DNA from: Anaeromyxobacter oryzisoli
GTDB lineage: Bacteria > Myxococcota > Myxococcia > Myxococcales > Anaeromyxobacteraceae
Direction of reading: 5' to 3'
NCBI RefSeq assembly: GCF_022690765.1
Contig: NZ_JALCZA010000008.1
Location: forward strand, 59,354 to 123,353
Length of the DNA: 64,000 nucleotides
Shown here: positions 53,712 to 63,530 of the stretch, in pieces
Numbering within the stretch: the stretch's first letter is position 1
How the letters are laid out: the number at the start of each line of letters is the position of its first letter
Notes under the pieces: model-generated
Told to the model about the DNA's origin: nothing
Seen by the model: the letters and a program-made list of their open reading frames with translations, nothing else
Databases searched by the model: none
Translations under genes and position numbers: made by a program

Positions 53712-53914
53712 CTGGCGGCAAGGTAGGACGCGTCTGGGCGGGCGGCCAAAGCCCCAGGGAGCCGATCGAGCCCGAGATGGGCCGCGCCTCCTCCGGCCGC
53801 GGGGACCGGCCCCGCGCGGTGCGGCCCGGAGCCGGCGGGGCGAGCGGTGAACGTCCCTGAAGGGCGCCGCCGGGCGTGGGACACGACCACCGAGCAGCGC
53901 AGGCGATCGAAGCT

Positions 53915-54007
53915 CCGTTCGCCCTGAGCGTAGGCGCGCCCTGCGCGCCGGAGTCGAAGGGCGCGACCGCAGGAAGGAGTCCGCCCCGCGCAGGCAGGCA
54001 GCGTGCG
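53915..54007 (+). repeat. Composite extragenic element including copy 3 of the dispersed repeat
   Basis: First half: a nested stem-loop (CGCCCT 53920-53925 with AGGGCG 53958-53963, inner GGCGCG/CGCGCC). Second half (53968-54007): AGGAGTCCGCCCCGCGCAGG followed by CAGGCAGCGTGCG, the third copy of the repeat seen near 29742 and 44578. It lies at the 3' end of murJ. Apart from this and the palindrome, 53650-54007 has no gene. Confidence 0.7.
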
Positions 54008-55636
54008 TCAGGGCCGGGGCGCGCTCGCGCCGGCGCGAGCGCGACCGCGCCGGCGGCGCAGCGCGCCCAGGAGCTCCCCGAGCTCGGCGATCCGCAGCGC
54101 CCACGCCGCGGCGAGGTACGCGGCGGCGCCGGCGAGGACGGGCACGAGCCCGAGGACGAGCTGGCGCGGGAGGCTCTTGTGGGCCGGGAGGACCTGCACC
54201 AGGGCGCGCTGGACCGTCCACGCCACCAGGGCGAGGACCGCCGAGGCCGCGAGCACCTTGCAGAGCTGCACGACGAGCCCCTTCCCTCCGAGCGTCCCCT
54301 CGCGCCGGCGCCAGGCCCAGGCGAGCACCACGTAGTTCACGCCCGCCGCGACGGACGTCCCGAGCGCGACGCCGCGGTAGCCGAGGAGCGGGTACAGCGC
54401 CGCGTTCAGCGCCACGTTCGAGATCATCCCGAGGATGCTGCCGATGACGGGGACCCGCGCGTGATCCACCGCGTAGAAGGCGGGCGCGAGCACCTTCACG
54501 CCGGAGTAGGCGTACAGCCCGAGCGCGTAGCAGAGCAGGGCCTGGCCGGTGGCGTCGGTGTCCGCCGCGCCGAACCGGCCGTGCTCGTAGATGAGCGAGA
54601 TGATCGGGCGCGCGAGCACCGCCAGCCCGACCGCCGACGGTACGTTGAGGAACGCGACGAGGCGCAGGGCCGAGCCGAGCGTCGCGTTCACCGCGGCCAT
54701 GTCCCGCGCCGCCGCGCGCTGGGCGACGCCCGCGCCCGCCACGGTCGCGATCGCGACGCCGAACACGCCGAGCGGGAGCTGCATGAGCCGGAAGGCCATC
54801 TGCAGCCAGGTGTTCGCCCCCTCCGTGTGCGAGGCGAAGTACGTGTTGACGAGGATGTTCACCTGGGTCGCGGACAGGCCCACGACCGCGGCGGCCATCA
54901 GCCGGAAGATGCGCCGGATCCCCGGGTCGGAGCGCACCGCGCGATCGAGCACCAGCCGCGGCCGCCACCCCAGCGCGCGCAGCGACGGGAGCTGGGCGGC
55001 GAGCTGGAGCGCCCCCCCGAGGATCGTGCCGAACGACCAGCCGATCACGGCCTGCTCGCGGGGGAGCCCGGCGGCCCACAGCCCGAGGCCGACCGCGATG
55101 GCCCCCACGTTGAACAGCGCCGGCGCCAGGGCGGGCGCGGTGAACCGCTGCTGCGCGTTCAGCATCCCCATCGCGACGGCGGACAGCGACACGAGGAGGA
55201 GGAACGGCATCATGATCCGGGTGAGCGTCGCCGCGAGGGCGGGCTCCTCGAGCCCCGGCGCGATGCCGCGCACGAGGGGCCCGGCGAGCGCGACGCCGAG
55301 GAGCGTGATCGCGCCCACCACGACGAGCAGCACCGCGACGATGGCGTTCCCGAGCCGGTAGGCGGCGCCCGGCCCGCGGTTGCGGTGGGCGTCGGCGAAG
55401 GTGGGCACGAACGCCGAGGAGAGCGCCCCCTCCGCGAAGAGATCGCGCAGCAGGTTCGGGATCCGGAACGCGACGACGAACGCGTCGGAGAACCGGTTCG
55501 CGCCGACCAGGATCGCGAAGAGCTGGTCGCGCACGAGGCCGAGCACCCGCGAGGCCATCGTGGCCGCGGAGAGCCACACGGCGCGGCCCACCCGCACCGG
55601 AGCCGCGCTCGCCTGGACCGTGATTTCGTCGGGCAT
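54008..55636 (-). CDS. murJ: Lipid II flippase MurJ
   Basis: A 542-residue membrane protein with about 14 transmembrane helices. The signature near the N-terminus is TMASRVLGLVRDQLFAILVG, then FSDAFVVAFRIPNLLRDLFA and EGALSSAFVPTFADA, holding the arginines essential for lipid II transport. It flips the peptidoglycan precursor lipid II to the periplasmic face. The ATG at 55636 is used. It is the last gene of the minus-strand run that starts with valS or earlier. Confidence 0.94.
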   Translation of the reverse strand: MPDEITVQASAAPVRVGRAVWLSAATMASRVLGLVRDQLFAILVGANRFSDAFVVAFRIPNLLRDLFAEGALSSAFVPTFADAHRNRGPGAAYRLGNAIVAVLLVVVGAITLLGVALAGPLVRGIAPGLEEPALAATLTRIMMPFLLLVSLSAVAMGMLNAQQRFTAPALAPALFNVGAIAVGLGLWAAGLPREQAVIGWSFGTILGGALQLAAQLPSLRALGWRPRLVLDRAVRSDPGIRRIFRLMAAAVVGLSATQVNILVNTYFASHTEGANTWLQMAFRLMQLPLGVFGVAIATVAGAGVAQRAAARDMAAVNATLGSALRLVAFLNVPSAVGLAVLARPIISLIYEHGRFGAADTDATGQALLCYALGLYAYSGVKVLAPAFYAVDHARVPVIGSILGMISNVALNAALYPLLGYRGVALGTSVAAGVNYVVLAWAWRRREGTLGGKGLVVQLCKVLAASAVLALVAWTVQRALVQVLPAHKSLPRQLVLGLVPVLAGAAAYLAAAWALRIAELGELLGALRRRRGRARAGASAPRP

Positions 55637-55680
55637 GTCTGGGGCCGCGCCCGGCCGCGCCGCGAGGCGCGGGCCGGAGG

Positions 55681-56820
55681 CTACTTCTTCTGCATCGACG
55701 CCTTCGCGGCCTGCTCCTTCTTCATCACGAGGGCCCTGGCCTGCGACTGGATCGTCTGGGGGACGTTGCGATCCCGGGCCAGCTCCTTCACGTCCCGCTC
55801 CTGGAGGGTGACGAGCATCTTGAGGGCGGTGGGCAGCGGCACCTTCGGGTTCTTCACCAGGGCGATCTTGATCGCGTAGGTCTTGAGGAACTCCCGGCTC
55901 GAGTAGACGTAGCGGAGCACGTCCGCGTTCACCGTCCGCGAGTTGGCGAGGGACAGGATCTCGCCGTCGGTGATCCGCGGGCTGGTGGCCGCCGCCATGG
56001 TGACGAGCTTGTTCGAGTCCCGCAGGAGGATCGTCCGCGCCTCCTTGTTGCCGAGGGTCGCGAGCTTGATCTTCTCGGACACGCTCATCTTCATGATGCG
56101 CTGGGTGATGTTCAGCTTCTTCTTCGTCTCCTCCTCGGTCTCGGCGCGCGGGGGGCCGTCCGGCGCGTCGTCCGAGTGGAGCTCCCGGCGGTACTCCGCG
56201 ATGAGCCCGGCGGCGGTCTCGACCTCCTCCGGCGGCTTCGCGGTCGGGTCCACGCCGTGGACGCGGCGGTGCGCCTCCACGAGGCGGGGGACGTCGAGGA
56301 GCGTGAGGCCGTTGCGGACGCAGAAGTCGCAGGCGCCGTCGACGGTCGAGGCGAGGGCGTTCGGGTTCGCGCACAGCCCCCGCACGATGCCCTCGTGGCG
56401 CAGGAGCCGGAGCTCGTTCTGGCGCACGATCTCGGCGAGCCGCTGCGAGACCGTCCCCGCCAGGCGCGCCACCGTCTCGTCCGGGGTCGAGGGGTTCAGG
56501 AGGACGAGCTCGAGGGCCGCCTCGTGGCCCGCGAAGCGCTCGGCGAGCCAGTCGAGCACCGGCGCGGCGAGCCCCTCGGCGCGAAGCGCGACGCCCGAGA
56601 TCCGCTCCGGCAGCCCCTCGGCCGTCCGGATCGCGGTGTCCCGGACCGCGGCGTCGCCGTCGAAGGACAGCATGAACAGGAGCGTCACGAGGTCGGCCGG
56701 CGCGACCGCCGGGACGAGCCCCTTCGCGCCCATCATGCGCAGCGGCGCGGGCGCCTTCCCGTCGGCGTGCTTCTGGAGGGGCCTCGGCAGGACGTCGAGG
56801 GACAGCGGGCAGTCGGGCAT
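55681..56820 (-). CDS. Helical-repeat protein of unknown function
   Basis: A 379-residue protein made of tandem helical repeats, resembling leucine-rich-variant or HEAT-like units. Examples are MSVSEKIKLATLGNKEARTI, NKLVTMAAATSPRITDGEIL and ADVLRYVYSSREFLKTYAIK. The N-terminal half contains a CDFCVRNG segment with a pair of cysteines. This architecture is seen in uncharacterised deltaproteobacterial proteins. It lies two bases after the TPR gene, so the two are coupled, and 44 bp before murJ, which suggests an envelope or regulatory role. Confidence 0.7.
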   Translation of the reverse strand: MPDCPLSLDVLPRPLQKHADGKAPAPLRMMGAKGLVPAVAPADLVTLLFMLSFDGDAAVRDTAIRTAEGLPERISGVALRAEGLAAPVLDWLAERFAGHEAALELVLLNPSTPDETVARLAGTVSQRLAEIVRQNELRLLRHEGIVRGLCANPNALASTVDGACDFCVRNGLTLLDVPRLVEAHRRVHGVDPTAKPPEEVETAAGLIAEYRRELHSDDAPDGPPRAETEEETKKKLNITQRIMKMSVSEKIKLATLGNKEARTILLRDSNKLVTMAAATSPRITDGEILSLANSRTVNADVLRYVYSSREFLKTYAIKIALVKNPKVPLPTALKMLVTLQERDVKELARDRNVPQTIQSQARALVMKKEQAAKASMQKK

Positions 56821-56821
56821 G

Positions 56822-57372
56822 TCAGCTCCGGCGCTCCCCGTCCGCGGGTTCGGCCGGCGTGCCCAGGGCGATCGGCGAGAGCTCGTACACGGGAGCGTGA
56901 CGACGCTGCCAGTGGTGCCGGATCCGACCCAGCACCCGGTTCAGCGGGTTGTTGCGGGAGAGGAAGGGGACGATCGGCGCGCCCCGCACGCCGAGGGCGT
57001 CGCGGGCCGCGAGCAGCCGCGCGTCCTCCGGCCACAGCTCGAGGCCGCGCGTCACGGCGCGGACGGCCCGCACGCGCTGGTTCAGCGCGAGGTGCACGCG
57101 GGCCTGGTTGAGGAGCAGCTCGGGGTCGGCGCCGACGGCGCGGAGCGCCTGGTCGCAGAGGAGCACGCCGAGGTTGGAGTTCCGCTCGACCAGGACGAGG
57201 GTCACGCCGTACCAGGACATGGCGCGCGGGTCGCGCGGATCCCGGCGGTGGGCGCGCTCGAAGGCCGCGTGGGCCTCGGAGAGGTTCCGGGCGCGGAACG
57301 CCGCGAGCCCCTCGTCGAGCGCGGCCGCCGCGACGGCGTCCGCCTCGCGGGCTTCGCTGTTCGTGGTCGGGC

Positions 57373-57376
<4 letters not shown>
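56822..57376 (-). CDS. TPR protein
   Basis: A 184-residue protein with two or three tetratricopeptide units ([40 protein letters not shown], and [20 protein letters not shown]), followed by a basic C-terminal stretch ([18 protein letters not shown]). It starts at GTG 57376, overlapping the coaX stop (GTGA at 57373-57376). It is likely a protein-protein adaptor in the same operon as the helical-repeat protein. Confidence 0.75.
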
Positions 57377-58137
<761 letters not shown>

Positions 58138-58185
58138 CGCTGGAGGGTAGCCGCCGGAAGGCGGCTCGGTCAACGCGGGCGTGCG

Positions 58186-59178
58186 CTAGCGGGGCCGCAA
58201 GAGCTGCACGTCGCCGGCGAGGATCCGCTCCACCCGCTCCGGCGTGCGGACGAGCAGCGCGCCCAGGTCGTCGATGTCCTCGGCCCGCCCCGCCAGCTCG
58301 CGCCCATCCGTCCGGACGAGGACCTCCCGGCCGAGCGTGACGGACCGCTCGCGCCACGCGTCGCGGATGGGCGCGAAGCCGCGTTCGGCGTGGGCGTCGA
58401 GCCAGGCCTCGAGCCGGCCGAGGCAGGCGGCCGCGAGGAGCGCCCTCGGCGCCGGCAGCCCGCGCTCGATGGCGACGCTGGTGGCCTCGCCGCGCAGCTC
58501 CTCCGGGAAGTCCTCGGCCCGGGCGTTCACGTTCACGCCGACGCCGATCACCACCCAGTCCACCTTCTCCGGCTCCGCCGCGAGCTCCGTGAGGATCCCC
58601 GCGATCTTCCGCCCGCCGGCGAGCACGTCGTTGGGCCACTTGATCCCCGCCGCGACGCCCGCGCTGCGGAGCGCGTCGCAGACGGCCAGCGACGCGACGA
58701 GCGTCAGCTCGGCCGCGCGCGAGGGAGGCAGCTCGGGCCGGAGGACCGCCGAGAAGTAGAGGTTCCGGTGCGGCGGGGAGATCCACGCCCGCCCGCGCCG
58801 ACCGCGCCCGGCGGTCTGGGTCTCGGCGATGACGACCTCGCCGTGGGCGGCGCCCTCCTCCGCCAGCTCCCGGGCGCGGTCGTTGGTCGAGCCGAGCTCC
58901 TCGTACGAGTGGAGCACCTGGCCGAGGTCGTGGGTGTCGAGGAGCGGCCGGAGCTCGAGCGCGGTGAGCCGGTCGGGGACCGCCGCGAGCCGGTAGCCGC
59001 GCGCCGGCACGGCCTCGACCCGGTAGCCGTGGGCCCGCAGGGCCTCCACGTGCTTCCAGACGGCCGCGCGGGTCAGCCCGAGCTTGTCCGAGATCGCCTC
59101 CCCGGACACGAACTCGTCGCCGGCCTCGGCGAGGAAGGCGAGGACCAGCTGCTCGGAGTCGGGCGGATCGGGAGGCAC
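58186..59178 (-). CDS. birA: Biotin-protein ligase with N-terminal HTH (BirA)
   Basis: About 330 residues. A winged helix at residues 10-70 (SGEAISDKLGLTRAAVWKHV, and HGYRVEAVPARGYRL) binds DNA in BirA. The catalytic domain has ELGSTNDRARELAEEG, VVIAETQTAGRGRRGRAWIS with the biotin-AMP loop and GIKWPNDVLAGGRKIAGIL. It attaches biotin to carboxylases and may repress biotin genes. GTG 59178 is the most likely start; other in-frame starts exist upstream. It is followed by coaX after 48 bp. Confidence 0.93.
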   Translation of the reverse strand: MPPDPPDSEQLVLAFLAEAGDEFVSGEAISDKLGLTRAAVWKHVEALRAHGYRVEAVPARGYRLAAVPDRLTALELRPLLDTHDLGQVLHSYEELGSTNDRARELAEEGAAHGEVVIAETQTAGRGRRGRAWISPPHRNLYFSAVLRPELPPSRAAELTLVASLAVCDALRSAGVAAGIKWPNDVLAGGRKIAGILTELAAEPEKVDWVVIGVGVNVNARAEDFPEELRGEATSVAIERGLPAPRALLAAACLGRLEAWLDAHAERGFAPIRDAWRERSVTLGREVLVRTDGRELAGRAEDIDDLGALLVRTPERVERILAGDVQLLRPR

Positions 59179-59283
59179 GGAGCGGTGATCTTCCGGGCTG
59201 GGGTGACCGGTGTCAACGACGAGCACCGGCCCCCGCCTTCGCGGGTCGCGGGACGGGGCTCGGACGGCGGACGACCCCCGCGT

Positions 59284-60120
59284 TCACGCCAGATCGAACG
59301 CGATGTCCACGGCCTTCGCGCTGTGCGTGATCGCGCCCATCGAGACGAAGTCCACGCCGGTCGCGGCGATCCGGGGCAACCGCTCGAGCGTCATGTTGCC
59401 GCTGGCCTCGAGCAGCACCCGGCCCGCCGTCCGGCGGACCGCCTCCGCGACGGCCGCGTCGTCCATGTTGTCGAGCAGGACGATGTCCGCACCCGCCTCG
59501 ATGGCCTGCTCGAGGCCGGGGAGGTCCTCCACCTCGACCTCGATCCGGAGCATCGCGCCGGCCCGCTCGCGCGCGCGCCGCACCGCCTCGGCCACGCCGC
59601 CGCAGGCCGCGACGTGGTTGTCCTTGATGAGGATGCCGTCGCCGAGGCTCACGCGGTGGTTCTTCCCGCCGCCCGCGCGCACCGCCTCCTTCTCCAGCAT
59701 CCGCCAGCCCGGCGTGGTCTTGCGCGTGTCGAGGAGCCGCGTCCGCGCGCCGCCCTGCGCGAGCAGGTCGGCGCAGCGGCGGGTCGCGGTCGCGACCCCG
59801 GACAGCCGCTGCAGGAAGTTGAGCGCCGTCCGCTCGGCGGCGAGCAGCGCACGCACCGGCCCGCGCGCGGTGCCGACGACCTCGCCCCGGGTCGCCCGCG
59901 CGCCGTCGCCGCGCTCGAACCGACAGGTCGCCCCGAGCCGCTCGAAGACCCGGGTCGCGACGGCGGTACCGGCGAGGACCAGATCCTGCTTGACGAGGAA
60001 CGTGCCCTCGCCGGTCGCGGCCGCGTCGATGGTGGCCTCGCTCGTCGCATCCCCGAGGAGGAGATCCTCCTCGAGCGCCAGCTCGACGAGGCGCTCGGCG
60101 TGCGCGCTGAGCCCGGCCAT
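59284..60120 (-). CDS. nadC: Nicotinate-nucleotide pyrophosphorylase (carboxylating)
   Basis: A 278-residue enzyme converting quinolinate and PRPP to nicotinate mononucleotide in NAD synthesis. Motifs are ALNFLQRLSGVATATRRCAD, LLDTRKTTPGWRMLEKEAVR, GGKNHRVSLGDGILIKDNHV and LEASGNMTLERLPRIAATGV. The ATG at 60120 starts the product AGLSAHAERLV. It is 16 bp after the end of the valS frame, so both are probably in one transcript. Confidence 0.95.
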   Translation of the reverse strand: MAGLSAHAERLVELALEEDLLLGDATSEATIDAAATGEGTFLVKQDLVLAGTAVATRVFERLGATCRFERGDGARATRGEVVGTARGPVRALLAAERTALNFLQRLSGVATATRRCADLLAQGGARTRLLDTRKTTPGWRMLEKEAVRAGGGKNHRVSLGDGILIKDNHVAACGGVAEAVRRARERAGAMLRIEVEVEDLPGLEQAIEAGADIVLLDNMDDAAVAEAVRRTAGRVLLEASGNMTLERLPRIAATGVDFVSMGAITHSAKAVDIAFDLA

Positions 60121-60136
60121 GTCGCCCTCTTCCCGC

Positions 60137-60670
60137 CTACCGCTTGCCCTTGCGGGCGGCCCTGCGCGCCGGAGCCTTCCGCGCGGCCGGCTTCCTGGCC
60201 GGCTTCCTGGCCGGCTTGCGGGCCGGCTTCCGCGCCGCGCGCTTCGCGACGACCCGCTTCGGCGCCGCCTTCTTCGCGCCTTTCTTCGGAGCCGCCTTGG
60301 CAGCCGCCTTGGCGGCCTTCCTCGGCGCGGCCTTCTTCACGGCCGCCTTGACAGCCGCCTTGGCGGGCTTCCGGGCGGCGGCCTTGCGGGCGGCCGGCTT
60401 CTTCTTGGCTGCCGCCTTCCTGGCCGGCTTCGCGGCGGCAGGCGCGCGGGCGACCGACTTGGCCTTCTCGACCATCGCCTCGACGCCGGACTTCACCGCC
60501 TCGATGGCGCTCTGCGCCGCCTCGGCGCCGGCGGCGACGATCTTCTCGGCGGTCTGGACGACCGGGCTCGGCGCCTCCTGCTGCTCCACCGGAGCCGGAG
60601 CCGGGGCCGGAGCCGGGGCTGCCTCCGCGGGCACCTCGACGCTGGGCTTCTGCTCGTTCTGGTTCTCCAT
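60137..60670 (-). CDS. Histone H1-like basic protein, possible separate product of the valS 3' part
   Basis: Starting at the ATG at 60670, after AGGAGGG five to six bases upstream, gives a 177-residue protein: a short acidic and Pro/Ala N-terminus (ENQNEQKPSVEVPAEAAPAP), a helix (VVQTAEKIVAAGAEAAQSAI), and then Lys/Ala/Pro repeats typical of histone H1-like or AlgP-like proteins. It would bind DNA or RNA non-specifically. Whether it is made alone, only fused to ValRS, or both cannot be told from the sequence. Confidence 0.55.
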   Translation of the reverse strand: MENQNEQKPSVEVPAEAAPAPAPAPAPVEQQEAPSPVVQTAEKIVAAGAEAAQSAIEAVKSGVEAMVEKAKSVARAPAAAKPARKAAAKKKPAARKAAARKPAKAAVKAAVKKAAPRKAAKAAAKAAPKKGAKKAAPKRVVAKRAARKPARKPARKPARKPAARKAPARRAARKGKR

Positions 60671-63430
60671 GCTGTCCCTCCTGGCGGGGTTCGCCTCCGA
60701 GCCCGAGAGCATCGCACGATGCGCGTCGAGCTTGCCTCTTTTTTCGCGCAGCTCCTCCGCCCGAGCCCGGTCCTTCTCGACCACCTCCGGCGGCGCCTTC
60801 TGCACGAAGGACGGATTCTGGAGCTTCCGCTCGATGCCGGCGAGGTCCTGCTCGACCTTCGCGATCTCCTTGTCCACGCGCGCCGTCTCGGCGGCGAGGT
60901 CGATGACGCCCGCGAGCGGCACCCGCACCTCGAACCCGGGGCCCACGCCGACGGCCGACTGCGGCGCCGGCGGCGTCGCCGCCGCGAGGGTGACGTTCAC
61001 GCCCTCGACGCCCGCGACCCGCTGGATCCGCGCGAGCTCCCCCGCGAGCAGGAGGTCGTGCGTGGCCTGGTCGGCGACCGCGATCTCGACCTTGGCCTGG
61101 ACGCCCAGCTTCACCTTGAACGGGATGCCCATCTCGCCGCGGATGTTGCGGATGGCGTCGATGATCCCGAGGACTGGTCCGAAGGACCGCTCCGCCGCCT
61201 CGTCCACCGGCCCCGTCTGGGGGTACGCCGCGGCGAGGATCGAGTCCGGCCACGCCTGCGCCTTCACCTGCGTCCGGAGCACGTGCCAGAGCTCCTCGGT
61301 GATGAAGGGCATGAACGGGTGGAGGAGCCGGTAGCTCGTCTCGAGACAGCGGACGAGCACCGCCTGGGTCGCGTGCTTGAGGGCGAGGTCCTCCCCGTAG
61401 AGCGCCTCCTTGGCGAGCTCGATGTACCAGTCGCAGAGCTCGTGCCACACGAACGCGTAGACGGCGTTGGCGGCGTCGTTGAACCGGAACGCCTCGAGCG
61501 CCGCGACCGTCTCGTTCACCGTCCGCTGCAGCCGGGCGAGGATCCACCGCTCCGCCGGCGAGGCGGCGAGGGTCGAGACGTCCTCGCCGCGCTCCTCGTG
61601 GCCGGCGAGGTTCATGAGCGCGAACCGGCTCGCGTTCCAGAGCTTGTTCGCGAAGGCGCGGTAGCCCTCGATGCGCTGGTCGGACAGCTTGATGTCGCGC
61701 CCCTGCGCGGTGAGCGCGGCGAGCGTGAACCGGAGCGCGTCGGCGCCGTACTTCTCGGTGACGACGAGGGGATCGATCACGTTCCCCTTCGTCTTCGACA
61801 TCTTCTGGCCCTTCTCGTCGCGGACCATCGGGTGGAGGTACACGGTCCGGAAGGGCACCTCGCCCATGAAGTGGAGGCCCATCATCATCATCCGGGCGAC
61901 CCAGAAGAAGATGATGTCGTGCCCGGTCTCCATCACGGAGGTCGGGTAGAAGGTCCGGAGCGTGTCGGTCTGGTCCGGCCAGCCCATGGTCGAGAACGGC
62001 CAGAGGGCCGACGAGAACCAGGTGTCGAGGACGTCCTCGTCCTGCCGCAGCTCGGGCTTGCCGCAGGTGGCGCACGCCGATGGCGTGGTGCGCGCGACCG
62101 TGACGTGGCCGTCCGGGCAGTACCAGGCGGGGATCTGGTGGCCCCACCAGAGCTGGCGGCTGATGCACCAGTCGTGGATGTTCCGCATCCACGCCATGTA
62201 GGTGTTCGTCCACTGCTCGGGGATGAAGCGGGTCTTCCCCTGCTCCACCGCCTCGATCGCCGGCCGCGCGAGCGGCTCGATCTTCACGTACCACTGGTCC
62301 GAGAGCATCGGCTCGAGGACCGTCTGCGAGCGCTGGCAGCGCCCGAGCGGGAGCACGTGCGGCTGGGTGCCGCGATCGAGCCCCTTCTCCGCGAGCAGGC
62401 GCTTCACCTCCTTGCGCGCCTCGAAGCGGTCGAGCCCGGCGAGCGGGCCGGCGTTCGCGTTCATCCGCCCGTCCACGTCGATGACGGTGACGAGCTCGAG
62501 CCCGTGCCGCTTGCCGACCTCGAAGTCGTTGAAGTCGTGGGCGGGCGTCACCTTCACCGCGCCGGTGCCGAACTTCGGGTCCACCAGGATCGCGTCGGCG
62601 ACGATGGGGATCTCGCGCCCGAGGATGGGGTGGCGGACCTTCCTGCCGACGAGGTCCCGGTAGCGCTCGTCGTCGGGGTGGACCGCGACCGCGGTGTCGC
62701 CGAGCATCGTCTCCGGGCGCGTCGTCGCCACGACGATCTCGGTGATCGTGCCGGCGGGTCCCTGCGCGGGCTCGACCAGCGGATAGGCGAACGACCAGAG
62801 CTCGCCGCGGTGCGCCTCCTCGTGCTCGACCTCGAGGTCCGAGAGCGCGGTGCGGCAGTCCGGGCACCAGTTGATGAGCTTCTTCTCCCGGTAGATGAGC
62901 CCTTCCTCGTAGAGCCGGACGAACACCTCGCGGACGGCGCGGGACAGCCCCTCGTCCATCGTGAAGCGCTCGCGCTGCCAGTCGAGGGAGGCGCCGAGGG
63001 CGTGGTGCTGCTGCCCGATCCGCGAGCCGAACCGCTCCTTCCAGATCCAGACGCGACGGAGGAACTCCTCGCGCCCGAGGTCGTGCCGGCTCACCTTCTC
63101 GGTCTTCTTGAGCTCCCGCTCCACGATCATCTGCGTGGCGATGCCGGCGTGGTCCGTGCCGGGGAGCCAGAGCGTGTTGAACCCGCTCATCTTCTTCCAG
63201 CGGACGAGGACGTCCTGGAGCGTCGCCGTCAGCGCGTGGCCGAGGTGGAGCGAGCCGGTGACGTTGGGGGGCGGCAGCACGATCGAGAACGGCGGGCGCG
63301 TCCGATCGTGCTCGTCGCCGTGAAAGTAGCCGCGCTCCTGCCAGAAGGGGTACCAGCGCGCCTCGACCTCGCGGTGCTCGTAGCCCTTCGCCAGCTCCGG
63401 GGCCTTCTCGTTCTCGTTGGGGTTCTGCAC
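60137..63430 (-). CDS. valS: Valyl-tRNA synthetase reading into a histone H1-like tail
   Basis: The first 900 or so residues are a full ValRS: HIGH motif in PPPNVTGSLHLGHALTA, the editing domain with TTRPETMLGDTAVAVHP, KMSKS motif KMSKTKGNVIDPL, anticodon-binding region, and the C-terminal coiled coil (EIAKVEQDLAGIERKLQNPS) ending around LDAHRAMLSG. The normal stop codon is absent. The frame continues, through an internal AGGAGGG and ATG (60670), into a 177-residue Ala/Lys/Pro tail with KPARKPARKP repeats. So either a true ValRS-H1-like fusion (1097 residues) or two products from one frame. The ATG at 63430 has GGAG upstream. Confidence 0.9.
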   Translation of the reverse strand: MQNPNENEKAPELAKGYEHREVEARWYPFWQERGYFHGDEHDRTRPPFSIVLPPPNVTGSLHLGHALTATLQDVLVRWKKMSGFNTLWLPGTDHAGIATQMIVERELKKTEKVSRHDLGREEFLRRVWIWKERFGSRIGQQHHALGASLDWQRERFTMDEGLSRAVREVFVRLYEEGLIYREKKLINWCPDCRTALSDLEVEHEEAHRGELWSFAYPLVEPAQGPAGTITEIVVATTRPETMLGDTAVAVHPDDERYRDLVGRKVRHPILGREIPIVADAILVDPKFGTGAVKVTPAHDFNDFEVGKRHGLELVTVIDVDGRMNANAGPLAGLDRFEARKEVKRLLAEKGLDRGTQPHVLPLGRCQRSQTVLEPMLSDQWYVKIEPLARPAIEAVEQGKTRFIPEQWTNTYMAWMRNIHDWCISRQLWWGHQIPAWYCPDGHVTVARTTPSACATCGKPELRQDEDVLDTWFSSALWPFSTMGWPDQTDTLRTFYPTSVMETGHDIIFFWVARMMMMGLHFMGEVPFRTVYLHPMVRDEKGQKMSKTKGNVIDPLVVTEKYGADALRFTLAALTAQGRDIKLSDQRIEGYRAFANKLWNASRFALMNLAGHEERGEDVSTLAASPAERWILARLQRTVNETVAALEAFRFNDAANAVYAFVWHELCDWYIELAKEALYGEDLALKHATQAVLVRCLETSYRLLHPFMPFITEELWHVLRTQVKAQAWPDSILAAAYPQTGPVDEAAERSFGPVLGIIDAIRNIRGEMGIPFKVKLGVQAKVEIAVADQATHDLLLAGELARIQRVAGVEGVNVTLAAATPPAPQSAVGVGPGFEVRVPLAGVIDLAAETARVDKEIAKVEQDLAGIERKLQNPSFVQKAPPEVVEKDRARAEELREKRGKLDAHRAMLSGSEANPARRDSMENQNEQKPSVEVPAEAAPAPAPAPAPVEQQEAPSPVVQTAEKIVAAGAEAAQSAIEAVKSGVEAMVEKAKSVARAPAAAKPARKAAAKKKPAARKAAARKPAKAAVKAAVKKAAPRKAAKAAAKAAPKKGAKKAAPKRVVAKRAARKPARKPARKPARKPAARKAPARRAARKGKR

Positions 63431-63530
63431 GTCGTCTCCGATTCCGTGAACGCCTCCCGCCGCTTCCTGCCGGGCGAGGCGGAACGCGGTCGGGACGGCG
63501 GAGATCTACCGATCCGGTGAGCGCCGGGAG

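Noticed and set aside
59210..63520. Very long plus-strand open frame opposite valS and nadC
   Set aside because: Shadow of the minus-strand genes due to extreme GC bias; no domain, Arg/Val/His-rich composition. The same reasoning removes long frames opposite guaA, guaB, the VWA lipoprotein and the acyl-CoA synthetases.
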